A stretch of 64,000 nt of DNA, taken from Halomonas campaniensis (GTDB lineage Bacteria; Pseudomonadota; Gammaproteobacteria; Pseudomonadales; Halomonadaceae). A program made the translations under genes and the position numbers. Shown in pieces: positions 51,654 through 60,965 of the stretch. How positions within the stretch are numbered: the stretch's first letter is position 1; every line of letters begins with the position of its first letter. The notes beneath the pieces were generated by a model. The model ran no database searches, was not told the origin of the DNA, and worked only from the letters and a program-made list of their open reading frames with translations. The stretch covers positions 124,001 to 188,000 of the forward strand of contig NZ_JACHZF010000002.1 of NCBI RefSeq assembly GCF_014193375.1. The letters are read 5' to 3'.

Positions 51654-52830
51654 GGTATTGATGATTTCCGGCCTGGCCCTGGCTGTGGCGGGCTGTGCCG
51701 CCCAGCAGGGCGAGGCCCCCCAGGTGCAGGTGCGCGACCTCTCCACCAGTCGCGAACAGGCCTCGGCCTCCCACTACACGGTGGAGGCGGGCGATACCCT
51801 GTACGGGATCGCCTGGCGCCACAACATGGACTACCGCGACCTGGCGCGACTCAACCGCATTGCCCCCCCCTACCAGATCCAGCCCGGCCAGCGGCTGGCG
51901 CTGGGCGGCGACGGCCAGGCGCCGGCGCAGGATGAGGCCAGTGCGGTGGCCGGAGGGACCGGCGTGGTGGCCACCCCGCTGGGGGGCGGCCAGCAGGCCG
52001 CCGGCGGCGAGGGTGGCATGGAATGGCTGCTGCCCGACGAGAGCGCGATCGAGCGCAACCGGCGCCTGACCGCCCAGCCGCTGGGCGAGCAGGTCGAGGG
52101 GCCCAGCCAGCAGGCCATGGAAAGCGTCGCCGAGGTGAGTGGCAGCGAGGCGGGCCCGGGGCCGGTCTACGACTACGACAGCCCCGGCGCCGATGGCCGC
52201 CTGAGCGAGCGAGACCTGGCGGAGCGGCGGGCCGCCGAGCAGCAGGCCACCGAGCAGCAGGACGCCGAGGCCCCGACAGTGGACGAGGCGCCCAGCCGTG
52301 AGGTCGCCGCTGCCGAGCAGCAGGCCACCGAGCAGCCCGACCCGGAGCCGGCGCCCCGCGAGGAGGCGCCGGCCACGCCCCAGGCCGATGCGGGCACCGC
52401 GGTGGCGGGGGGGAGCCAGGCCAGCGACCGTGGCTCGCGCAGCTATACCCCGGTCGCCGAGGTGGACTGGCAGTGGCCCGTGGACGGCGAGATCGTCGGC
52501 CGTTTCGGCGAGGGTTCGAGCATCACCGCCGGCATTGATATCGCCGGTCAAAAGGGGCAACCTGTCAGGGCAGCCGGGCCGGGTATCGTGGTCTATGCGG
52601 GCAGCGGCGTCAGGGGCTACGGCAACCTGATCCTGCTCAAGCACAACGACCAGTTCCTGAGCGCCTACGCCCATAACGACACCCTGCGCGTCCGCGAGAA
52701 CGACGTGGTCGAGGCGGGGGAGGTGATCGCCACCATGGGCGACAGCGATGCCGAGGATGTCAGGCTGCACTTCGAGGTGCGCAAGGACGGCCAGCCTCAG
52801 GATCCCCTGGACTACCTGCCGTCTCGCTGA
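51646..52830 (+). CDS. nlpD: Murein hydrolase activator NlpD
   Basis: Outer-membrane lipoprotein of 394 aa. Lipobox LAVAGC at residues 15-20. A LysM domain (about 42-90: HYTVEAGDTLYGIAWRHNMD) binds peptidoglycan. A long Gln/Glu/Ala-rich linker includes two EQQATEQ repeats. The C-terminal M23 (LytM) domain starts at VDGEIVGRFG. The metal-binding His is missing (ITAGIDIAG instead of HxGxD), so the domain is degenerate, as in E. coli NlpD, which activates the amidase AmiC rather than cutting peptidoglycan. AAGGAGGAAGG precedes the ATG. The rpoS promoter in related bacteria lies inside nlpD. Confidence 0.94.
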   Translation: MRKVLMISGLALAVAGCAAQQGEAPQVQVRDLSTSREQASASHYTVEAGDTLYGIAWRHNMDYRDLARLNRIAPPYQIQPGQRLALGGDGQAPAQDEASAVAGGTGVVATPLGGGQQAAGGEGGMEWLLPDESAIERNRRLTAQPLGEQVEGPSQQAMESVAEVSGSEAGPGPVYDYDSPGADGRLSERDLAERRAAEQQATEQQDAEAPTVDEAPSREVAAAEQQATEQPDPEPAPREEAPATPQADAGTAVAGGSQASDRGSRSYTPVAEVDWQWPVDGEIVGRFGEGSSITAGIDIAGQKGQPVRAAGPGIVVYAGSGVRGYGNLILLKHNDQFLSAYAHNDTLRVRENDVVEAGEVIATMGDSDAEDVRLHFEVRKDGQPQDPLDYLPSR

Positions 52831-52956
52831 GCACCGGGCCGGCCCGGGCAGGGTCGAAGGACTGCCGACGGGATGTCACACAATAACAATCATGTGCGCC
52901 GATCCTCGTGATGACGGGCAACGGCGTCTGGACGCAACCACAGGGTAGCCACACCG

Positions 52957-53958
52957 ATGAGCATGCTTGAACGGGACCTTCAGGATGTGAATCTCGACTC
53001 GCTCGAGGACAAGGACGAGGACACCATCGAGGAGCTGGGTGACGAGGCCGACGGGGAGGAGGCCACGCCCAACGACGACGAGGCCTTCGAGAAGGCCCTG
53101 AGTCGCGAGGATCGGCACAACCACCACAGCCTCGATGCCACCCAGATCTATCTCAACGAGATCGGCTTCTCGCCACTGCTGACGCCGGAGGAGGAGGTCT
53201 TCTACGGTCGCCTGGCGCGCAAGGGCGACCCCGCCGGTCGCTCGCGGATGATCGAGTCCAACCTGCGCCTGGTGGTCAAGATCGCCCGGCGCTACCTCAA
53301 CCGCGGCCTCTCGCTGCTCGACCTCATCGAGGAGGGCAACCTGGGCCTGATCCGCGCCGTGGAGAAGTTCGACCCCGAGCGCGGCTTCCGCTTCTCCACC
53401 TACGCCACCTGGTGGATCCGCCAGACCATCGAGCGGGCGCTGATGAACCAGACGCGCACCATCCGCCTGCCGATCCACGTGGTCAAGGAGCTCAACATCT
53501 ACCTGCGGGCGGCCCGGGAGCTGACCCAGAAGCTCGATCACGAAGCCACCGCCGAGGAGATCGCCGACTACCTGGACAAGCCCGTTGAGACCGTCAAGAA
53601 GATGATGGGGCTCAACGAGCGGGTCTCCTCGGTGGACTACCCGGTGGGCGGCGACAGCGACAAGCCGCTCATCGAGACCCTGGCCGACGACAACGACCTG
53701 GGCCCCGAGTCCTCGCTGGTCGACGGCGACGTCAAGCAGCACGTCGACGAGTGGCTCTCCGAGCTCACCGAGAAGCAGATGGAGGTGGTGGTGCGCCGCT
53801 TCGGGCTGCGCGGCCACGAGGCGGCGACCCTCGAGCAGGTGGGCGAGGAGATCGGCCTGACCCGCGAGCGGGTTCGCCAGATCCAGGTCGAGGCGCTCAA
53901 GAAACTCCGCCGGGTGCTCGACAAGCAGGGGCTCTCCCTGGACGCCATCTTCGAGTAA
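52957..53958 (+). CDS. rpoS: RNA polymerase sigma factor RpoS
   Basis: Stationary-phase/general-stress sigma factor of 333 aa. An acidic N-terminus (residues 1-50, very Asp/Glu-rich) precedes region 1.2 ([11 protein letters not shown]), region 2 ([20 protein letters not shown] and [20 protein letters not shown]), region 3 and the region 4 helix-turn-helix ([20 protein letters not shown]). It lies 126 bp downstream of nlpD. The gap contains no obvious terminator, consistent with co-transcription plus an internal promoter. Confidence 0.97.
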   Translation: MSMLERDLQDVNLDSLEDKDEDTIEELGDEADGEEATPNDDEAFEKALSREDRHNHHSLDATQIYLNEIGFSPLLTPEEEVFYGRLARKGDPAGRSRMIESNLRLVVKIARRYLNRGLSLLDLIEEGNLGLIRAVEKFDPERGFRFSTYATWWIRQTIERALMNQTRTIRLPIHVVKELNIYLRAARELTQKLDHEATAEEIADYLDKPVETVKKMMGLNERVSSVDYPVGGDSDKPLIETLADDNDLGPESSLVDGDVKQHVDEWLSELTEKQMEVVVRRFGLRGHEAATLEQVGEEIGLTRERVRQIQVEALKKLRRVLDKQGLSLDAIFE

Positions 53959-54041
53959 GCCGCAGGCCCTATTGCCGATTTCCTGTACGCTGGTCGACCA
54001 GCATGGCGGGCAATCGGCCCCCAGGAAGGAACTCACGACAC

Positions 54042-55472
54042 ATGGCCCGCTCAACTTTACCTCGACGGGGCCGCGGCCTGGCCCTGCTGGCAGGCCTCGC
54101 CCTTGCCGGCTCGGCCCAGGCTACCGACCTCTGGACCGTCGCCCGCGACGCCCTGGACAACGATGCCAGCCTCGCCTCGGCCCGATCGGGCTTCTCGGCG
54201 GTCGAGGCGGGCCGCGACATCCAGCGTGGCACCCTGCTGCCCCAGCTCTCCGCCACCGGCAGCCTGACCCACAGCCGCACCTACGAGACCCAGACCGGGA
54301 GCCTGATACGGCCGGAGGAGCAGGGCGATGACGACGTCAATCGCCTGGGGCTCAGCCTGGAGGCGAGCCAGGCGCTCTTCGACGCCACCCGCTCGGCCCA
54401 GCTGGCGCGGGCCGAGCGGCAGATCGACCGCGAGGCCCTGTCACTGGTGGCCACCGAGCAGCAGCTGCTGCTGGAGGTGGCCGAGGCCTACTTCGAGATC
54501 CTGCGCGCCCACGACATCCTCTCGGCGCGGCGCTCCCAGGAGACCGCCATCGAGCGCCAGCTGGAGCAGGCCCGCGAGCGCTTCGAGGTGGGCCTGATCG
54601 CCATCACCGAGGTGCACGAGGCCCAGGCCTCCTTCGACCTGGCACGGGCCCAGCGCATCGCCGCCGAGAGCGCCATGCAGGTGAGCTTCGAGGCCCTGGA
54701 GCGGCTCACCGGCCAGCGCTACCAGAGCATCGACGGCCTGGCCGAGGAGATTCCCATCGTGCCGCCGGAGCCCGTCGACCGTGCCGACTGGGTGGCGCTG
54801 GCCATGGACAACAGCCCCGTGCTGCAGGTGGCCGAGGCGGGCATCGAGGTGGCGCGCAGCGAGCTCGAGGTCTCCCGGGCCGGCCAGCTGCCCCGGGTCG
54901 AGGCGTTCGCCAGCTATGACGTCTCGGACGACGACCGCAGCGGGGTCTCCGGCTACAACTCCGGCAGCCAGCTCGGCCTGCGCGCCAGCATGCCGCTCTA
55001 TACCGGCGGCAGCACCCAGGCGCAGATTCGCCAGAGCGGCTTCGCCCTGGAGGTCTCCCAGTACGACTTCGAGGCCCAGCGCCGTGACACCGTCCAGCAG
55101 GTCCGCTCGCTCTTCACCCGGGTCAGCAACGACGTGGAGACCGTGGAGGCCCGCGCCCAGGCGATCGTCTCCAACCAGAGCGCCCTGGAGGCAACCCGCT
55201 CCGGCTACGAGGTGGGCACCCGCAACATCGTCGATGTGCTCAACGCCGAGCGCAACCTGTTCAACGCCATCGCCGACCACGCCGAGGCGCGCTACGACTA
55301 CGTGCTGGGGCTGCTGCGCCTGCAGCAGCAGGCGGGGCTGCTCGACGCCGCCTCGATCCAGGCGGTCAATGCCTGGCTGCAGGCCGACAGAGCCGTCTCC
55401 CTGGAGCTGCCTGCCGCCGGCAACGACGACCCGGTGATGAACATCGGCGAGCGGCCCCAGGCACCATCCTGA
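54042..55472 (+). CDS. TolC-family outer-membrane efflux protein
   Basis: Outer-membrane factor of 476 aa for type I secretion or tripartite efflux. Signal peptide MARSTLPRRGRGLALLAGLA ends near AQA. Two homologous repeats of coiled-coil helices are recognisable (TEQQLLLEVAEAYFEILRAH and RRDTVQQVRSLFTRVSND). The conserved ENP-like positions and the GYEVGTRNIVDVLNAERNLF repeat ending mark the TolC subgroup. AGGAAGGA lies about 12 nt before the chosen start; an ATG at 54003 is an alternative. No inner-membrane pump is adjacent, so like E. coli TolC it is likely shared. Ends at a strong terminator. Confidence 0.93.
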   Translation: MARSTLPRRGRGLALLAGLALAGSAQATDLWTVARDALDNDASLASARSGFSAVEAGRDIQRGTLLPQLSATGSLTHSRTYETQTGSLIRPEEQGDDDVNRLGLSLEASQALFDATRSAQLARAERQIDREALSLVATEQQLLLEVAEAYFEILRAHDILSARRSQETAIERQLEQARERFEVGLIAITEVHEAQASFDLARAQRIAAESAMQVSFEALERLTGQRYQSIDGLAEEIPIVPPEPVDRADWVALAMDNSPVLQVAEAGIEVARSELEVSRAGQLPRVEAFASYDVSDDDRSGVSGYNSGSQLGLRASMPLYTGGSTQAQIRQSGFALEVSQYDFEAQRRDTVQQVRSLFTRVSNDVETVEARAQAIVSNQSALEATRSGYEVGTRNIVDVLNAERNLFNAIADHAEARYDYVLGLLRLQQQAGLLDAASIQAVNAWLQADRAVSLELPAAGNDDPVMNIGERPQAPS

Positions 55473-55516
55473 TGATCGGCTGATCGATCCCGTATTGTCA
55501 GTTGATTTCCTTGCAA

Positions 55517-55541
55517 GCCACCAACTATTTGGTGGCTTTTT
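55517..55541 (+). terminator. Rho-independent terminator after the TolC-family gene
   Basis: GCCACCAA (55517-55524), loop CTAT and TTGGTGGC (55529-55536) are followed by TTTTT. Confidence 0.9.
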
Positions 55542-55605
55542 CCATGAATTGCCTGCCTTGCCTGTAGATAATGCTCGTCTCTCGCCCGCTTTTCAGGACT
55601 CCGCC

Positions 55606-56709
55606 ATGGCCCGGCCGCTGATCGCCGATATCGACCTCGATGCCCTGCGTCACAACTACCTTCTCGCCCGTTCCCTGGCCCCCGACAGCCAGGCCGTCGC
55701 CGTGCTCAAGGCCGATGCCTACGGCCATGGCCTCGTCGCCTGTGCCCGCGCCCTGGCTGGCCTCGCCCCGGCCTTCGCGGTGGCCTGCCTCGAGGAGGCC
55801 GAGGTCCTGCGCGAGGCCGGTATCACCGCCCCCGTGGTGCTGCTCGAGGGCATCTTCGAGGCCAGTGAGCTCGAGCGGGTCGAGGCGCTGGGCCTGTGGA
55901 TGGCGGTGCACAGCGACTGGCAGGTGGAGGCGCTGCTGGCCTACCGGCCGGCGCGGCCGATCCCGGTATGGCTCAAGGTGGACTCCGGCATGCACCGCCT
56001 GGGCTTTGCCCCGGAACGGGCCGAGGCGGCCTGGCAGCGCCTGGCGGCGGCACCGGGCCACGCCTGCGACCTGCACCTGATGAGCCACTTCGCCACCGCC
56101 GACCTGGTGGATCGCCACTACCTCGAGCGCCAGATGGGGCGGCTGGCGAGCCTGGCCGAGCGCCTCGGCGCGCCGCTCTGCCTGGCCAACTCGCCGGCCA
56201 CCCTGGCCTGTCCGGAGGCCCACGGGGCCTGGAACCGCCCCGGGGTGATGCTCTACGGCAGCGATCCGCTGGAGGCCGCCAACGCGGCGAGCCGCCGCCT
56301 CCTGCCGGTGATGACGCTGCGTTCTGCGATCATCGCCGTGCGCGACCTGCCCGCCGGCGAGCCGGTGGGCTACGGTGGCCGCTGGACCACGCCGCGCCCC
56401 TCGCGGATCGGGGTGGTGGCGGCGGGCTACGGCGACGGCTACGACCGTCACGCCGTGGACGGCACCCCGGTGCTGGTGGCGGGTCGGCGCACCGCCATCG
56501 CCGGCAAGGTCTCCATGGACATGCTCACCGTGGACCTCACCGACATCCCCGAGGCCGATATCGGCAGCGAGGTAGTGCTGTGGGGCCGGGCGGCGGGCGG
56601 CGAGGTGCTCTCGGTGGACGAGGTGGCCCGCCACTGCGACACCATCAGCTACACCCTGCTCACCGGGGTGCTGCCCAGGGTCCCGAGGCGCTATCATGGG
56701 CACTCTTGA
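55606..56709 (+). CDS. alr: Alanine racemase
   Basis: PLP-dependent racemase supplying D-alanine for peptidoglycan; 367 aa. PLP lysine K35 in AVLKADAYGHG; catalytic tyrosine Y256 in VGYGGRW, with the following residues GVVAAGYGDGY. The start at 55606 has AGGA upstream; the frame extends upstream through the terminator and is rejected. Followed 20 bp later by a lipid A acyltransferase gene. Confidence 0.96.
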   Translation: MARPLIADIDLDALRHNYLLARSLAPDSQAVAVLKADAYGHGLVACARALAGLAPAFAVACLEEAEVLREAGITAPVVLLEGIFEASELERVEALGLWMAVHSDWQVEALLAYRPARPIPVWLKVDSGMHRLGFAPERAEAAWQRLAAAPGHACDLHLMSHFATADLVDRHYLERQMGRLASLAERLGAPLCLANSPATLACPEAHGAWNRPGVMLYGSDPLEAANAASRRLLPVMTLRSAIIAVRDLPAGEPVGYGGRWTTPRPSRIGVVAAGYGDGYDRHAVDGTPVLVAGRRTAIAGKVSMDMLTVDLTDIPEADIGSEVVLWGRAAGGEVLSVDEVARHCDTISYTLLTGVLPRVPRRYHGHS

Positions 56710-56729
56710 AAGCCCGACAGGAACCGCGC

Positions 56730-57647
56730 ATGTCCAGGGACGATGACACCTCGCCCAACTTCGCCCATCCCCGCTACTGGCCCGTCTGGCTGGCCATCGG
56801 CGCCATGTACGTGGCGGCCTGGCTGCCCTGGCGGCTGAAGCTCTGGGTCGGCAAGGGGATCGGCCTGGTCGCCTGGCGCCTCGCCAGGCGCCGGCGTCAT
56901 ATCACCGAGACCAACCTGCGGCTCTGCTTTCCGGAACTGGATGATGACCAGCAGCGGCGGCTTGTACGGGAGACCTTTATCGCCAACGGCATCGGCATCA
57001 TGGAGACCGCCACCGGCTGGTGCCGCGACCCGGAGCACCTTCGCCACCGTGTCACCTTCAAGGGCCAGGAGCACATGGCGAAGGCGCTGGCCGAGGGCAG
57101 GGGAGCGCTGATCATCGGCGTGCACTTCTCCACCCTCGACCTGGGCGGGGCCCTGCATTCGCTCTTCTTCCCGGCGGACGTGGTCTATCGCCCCCACGAC
57201 AACCCCCTCTTCGAGCGCTTCATGACCCGGGCGCGCTCGCGGATCTTCGGCACCGCCATCGACCGCCACGACCTGCGCGGCGTGGTGCGCCGGATCAAGG
57301 CTGGCCGAGGCGTCTGGTACTCGCCGGATCAGGACTTCGGCCGCGATGTCAGCGTCTTTGCTCCCTTCTTCGGCATCGAGGCGGCCAGCATCAAGCTCAC
57401 CGCCAAGATTACCCGCATGACCGGGGCACCGGTGATGCCGCTGATCTTCCACCGCAACCCCGACGACCGCACCTACACCCTCGAGTACCTGCCGCCGCTT
57501 TCGGACTTCCCCAGCGGCGACGAGGTGGCCGATGCCGCGCGCGTCAACGCGGTCATCGAGGGCGCGATCCGCAAGCACCCCGAGCAGTACCTGTGGCTGC
57601 ATCGCCGCTTCAAGACCCGGCCGGAGGGCGAGCCGGGGTTCTATTGA
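56730..57647 (+). CDS. Lipid A biosynthesis acyltransferase, LpxL/LpxM family
   Basis: Inner-membrane-associated acyltransferase of 305 aa adding a secondary acyl chain to Kdo2-lipid IVA. One N-terminal membrane helix (YWPVWLAIGAMYVAAWLPW). The catalytic HX4D motif is HFSTLD in GVHFSTLDLGG. VYRPHDNPLFERFMTRAR and WYSPDQDFGRDVSVFAPFFG are conserved family blocks. The C-terminus EQYLWLHRRFKTRPEGEP is typical of LpxL-type enzymes. Whether it is LpxL or LpxM cannot be decided. CAGGAA precedes the start. Confidence 0.93.
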   Translation: MSRDDDTSPNFAHPRYWPVWLAIGAMYVAAWLPWRLKLWVGKGIGLVAWRLARRRRHITETNLRLCFPELDDDQQRRLVRETFIANGIGIMETATGWCRDPEHLRHRVTFKGQEHMAKALAEGRGALIIGVHFSTLDLGGALHSLFFPADVVYRPHDNPLFERFMTRARSRIFGTAIDRHDLRGVVRRIKAGRGVWYSPDQDFGRDVSVFAPFFGIEAASIKLTAKITRMTGAPVMPLIFHRNPDDRTYTLEYLPPLSDFPSGDEVADAARVNAVIEGAIRKHPEQYLWLHRRFKTRPEGEPGFY

Positions 57648-57791
57648 GCCCAGGCGGCTTACAGGGCGATACCAAGCGTAACTTGCCATTCGCCAGGCGG
57701 TTGGCAAGGCTGTAGGGGAGCGCGGGGCGAAGGCAGGCCCCGCTCGGTACCGGAAATGATTACCGGATCCACCGGAAAAAGGAGGTTCCCC

Positions 57792-57947
57792 ATGCTTGGC
57801 AACGCCCTGCTGTTCCTGATCATCGCGATCATCGCCGGGGTACTCGGTTTCACGGGCATCGCCGGTGTCGCCACCTCGATTGCCCAGATCCTCTTCGTGC
57901 TGTTCCTGATCCTGTTCGTGGTATCGCTGATCTTCGGCCGACGCTGA
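57792..57947 (+). CDS. Small DUF1328 membrane protein
   Basis: 51-aa membrane protein of the DUF1328/YtjA family, with two hydrophobic helices ([20 protein letters not shown] and [18 protein letters not shown]) and the short tail GRR. A strong ribosome site (AAAGGAGG) precedes the ATG at 57792. Function unknown; family members are often stress induced. It is a stand-alone gene. The 144-bp gap before it contains two hairpins (CTTGCCA/TGGCAAG at 57682-57708 and GCGGGGC/GCCCCGC at 57722-57743). Confidence 0.9.
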   Translation: MLGNALLFLIIAIIAGVLGFTGIAGVATSIAQILFVLFLILFVVSLIFGRR

Positions 57948-57980
57948 CCGATCCCATCTCCGATCGAGCCCCCCAAGCAG

Positions 57981-58006
57981 AAGGCCCCTCCAACCGGAGG
58001 GGCCTT
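57981..58006. terminator. Bidirectional terminator between the DUF1328 gene and ettA
   Basis: AAGGCCCCTCC (57981-57991) and GGAGGGGCCTT (57996-58006) form a perfect 11-bp stem with an AACC loop. The stem ends in AA/TT, giving short T tracts on both strands. Confidence 0.75.
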
Positions 58007-58033
58007 CGCGCATGATGGGCCGGCGTCGTCGAC

Positions 58034-59695
<1,662 letters not shown>

Positions 59696-59767
59696 GGAGT
59701 TCCACTGGGTTGAGGATTTCAGTGGCCACGATGATAGTGGCCACTGCGTTCAAAGGCCAGCCGGGGC

Positions 59768-59974
59768 CTATTCCTCTTCCTCGTCGATGGCCCAGTCGTC
59801 CTCGATGGCCCGCCGCAGGCGGCGCTCCTCGAGCAGGGCTTCCACGCGGCGGCGGGCGCGCAGGGTGTCGGCGCGACTGGCGGGACGCGAGCGACCGTAG
59901 TCGTCGTCGTTCACCGCTTCGGAGAAATCCTGCTCGTCATCGAGCCCCGGATCGAGAAGGTGTTCACGGCCCAT
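59768..59974 (-). CDS. PA3496-family small acidic protein
   Basis: 68-aa protein starting MGREHLLDPG, with GGGAGGA upstream of the ATG at 59974 (an ATG at 59989 is less supported). It ends in an acidic tail WAIDEEEE after RRRVEALLEERRLRRAIEDD, the pattern of PA3496-family proteins found across gammaproteobacteria and suggested to act in envelope integrity. No membrane segment or enzyme motif is visible; the role is unknown. On the minus strand, 72 bp upstream of ettA, so it may be co-transcribed with it. Confidence 0.8.
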   Translation of the reverse strand: MGREHLLDPGLDDEQDFSEAVNDDDYGRSRPASRADTLRARRRVEALLEERRLRRAIEDDWAIDEEEE

Positions 59975-59997
59975 GCGACGTCCTCCCATGGCCTGGT

Positions 59998-60154
59998 GTC
60001 GACGCCCCGCGTCGACGCATCACACGATCGCTTCTCGTCCGCTCTCTTCAATCTCTGGGTGCGGAACCCGAAGCGCCAGCAGGCAACGGGCGTTGCCTGG
60101 ACGCTATATATATCCCCGAGGGGGGCAGGGCAAGCCCCCGGGGGGACTTTTTTT
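59998..60154 (+). ncRNA. Candidate structured small RNA ending in an orphan terminator
   Basis: Three hairpins follow one another on the plus strand: GTCGACGC/GCGTCGAC (59998-60016), AGGCAAC/GTTGCCT (60081-60098) and a GC-rich stem TCCCC-GGGGGC...GCCCCC-GGGGA (60113-60146) followed by seven T (60148-60154). No plus-strand gene precedes this terminator. A small RNA is one explanation; remnants or a leader of the minus-strand gene are others. The promoter was not identified, and TATATATAT at 60105-60113 lies inside. Confidence 0.35.
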
Positions 60155-60197
60155 GTTTCTTCGCACTGTGGCGTGAACATGTTTGGCAGGTTTAATG

Positions 60198-60318
60198 GTG
60201 GGAGGCCGGCTCCGCCGGGCGAATGGAGGCCGAAGGACTCCCTGGCGGCTGGTGCAAGCGTAAGCAACACCACCGGGGCACCTTCGGCGCCATTCGCTCG
60301 GGGAACCCGAGCTCCCAC
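60198..60318. repeat. REPIN: inverted pair of REP-type palindromes
   Basis: Left unit 60198-60226 begins GTGGGAGGCCGGCTCCGCCGG; the right unit 60290-60318, read on the other strand, begins GTGGGAGCTCGGGTTCCCCG. Both share GTGGGAG, a small hairpin (GCCGGC-TCC-GCCGG or CTCGGG-TTC-CCCGAG) and the end GCGAATGG. Inside, GCCGAAGG/CCTTCGGC extend the symmetry, so the whole 121 bp folds into one long hairpin. This is the REPIN architecture known from pseudomonads, moved by RAYT transposases encoded elsewhere. Confidence 0.75.
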
Positions 60319-60400
60319 AAGGCAGCATCACGCTGATCTGCGAAGAATCTTTTTTTCCGGCTGGTGTTCCGGCGGGGCCGGGGGCAGGAGGAAAAGGGGA

Positions 60401-60835
60401 TCAGGTGAGGCCGTGCTCGGCCTTGAGGCGCTCGAGTTCCATCTGGGCCTCCACCCGCTCGGTCACGTCCTTCTGCACCCCGATGTAGTAGGTCAGGTTG
60501 TCGTCCTCGTCATGGACGGGGGTGATGGAGAGCTCGTTCCAGAACAGGGTGCCGTCCTTGCGGTAGTTGCGCAGCACCGTGCGACAGGGGCGCCCTTCGG
60601 CCAGGGCCTTGCGGATGGCCCCGAGGCCCTCCTGGTCGCGGTCCTCGTTCTGCAGGAAGCGGCAGTCCTGGTAGAGGATCTCGTCGGCGTTGTAGCCGGT
60701 CAGGCGCTCGAAGCCCTTGTTCACGTAGATCAGGATGTTCTCGTCGCCCTCCTGCTCGGCGACCACGATGCCATCCTCGGAGGCATCGACAATGCGTTCC
60801 AGCAGTTCCGGGCTGATCAGGGGAGATCGTTTCAT
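60401..60835 (-). CDS. Short LOV-domain blue-light photoreceptor
   Basis: 144-aa protein made of one LOV (PAS) domain plus short flanking helices. The flavin-binding motif is YQDCRFLQ with adduct-forming cysteine C58; D replaces the usual N of NCRFLQ, exactly as in the short LOV proteins of Pseudomonas putida (SB1/SB2-LOV), which share VDASEDGIVVAEQEGDE-like, RKALAEGRPCR and RNYRKDGTLFWNELSITPV wording. A C-terminal helix (VTERVEAQMELERLKAEHG) is the likely dimerisation or signalling element. There is no effector domain, so it must act through partners. The ATG at 60835 overlaps the stop of a 5-codon upstream frame produced by a 14-bp duplication. Confidence 0.9.
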   Translation of the reverse strand: MKRSPLISPELLERIVDASEDGIVVAEQEGDENILIYVNKGFERLTGYNADEILYQDCRFLQNEDRDQEGLGAIRKALAEGRPCRTVLRNYRKDGTLFWNELSITPVHDEDDNLTYYIGVQKDVTERVEAQMELERLKAEHGLT

Positions 60836-60860
60836 TCTGGACGTTCCATTCTGGGCGTTC
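60833..60860. repeat. 14-bp tandem duplication of the LOV start region
   Basis: CATTCTGGACGTTC (60833-60846) is followed by CATTCTGGGCGTTC (60847-60860). Each copy contains an ATG on the minus strand. The upstream ATG (60849) has the better ribosome site (AGGAA) and opens MERPE followed by TGA overlapping the LOV ATG. Confidence 0.8.
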
Positions 60861-60965
60861 CTGTCGCGAATCCTGTCCTGGCCGCCCGGGTAGGGCGACG
60901 GCGGCGGGCACTTCACAGCTGGTTACATCATGGCCAGACGGCCACGGGATTTCAACGCGGCAGGC

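Larger units (their letters stand above)
59975..60400. other. 426-bp intergenic region without protein-coding genes
   Basis: Between the PA3496-family gene and the LOV gene I see no convincing reading frame. It holds the candidate small RNA (59998-60154), the REPIN-type repeat (60198-60318) and a run of seven T (60350-60356). A TATATATAT run at 60105-60113 could be a promoter element for the minus-strand PA3496-family gene. Confidence 0.6.

Noticed and set aside
52831..52956. Possible regulatory RNA or terminator in the nlpD-rpoS gap
   Set aside because: I found no stable hairpin with a T tract or conserved element there; it looks like an ordinary leader region.
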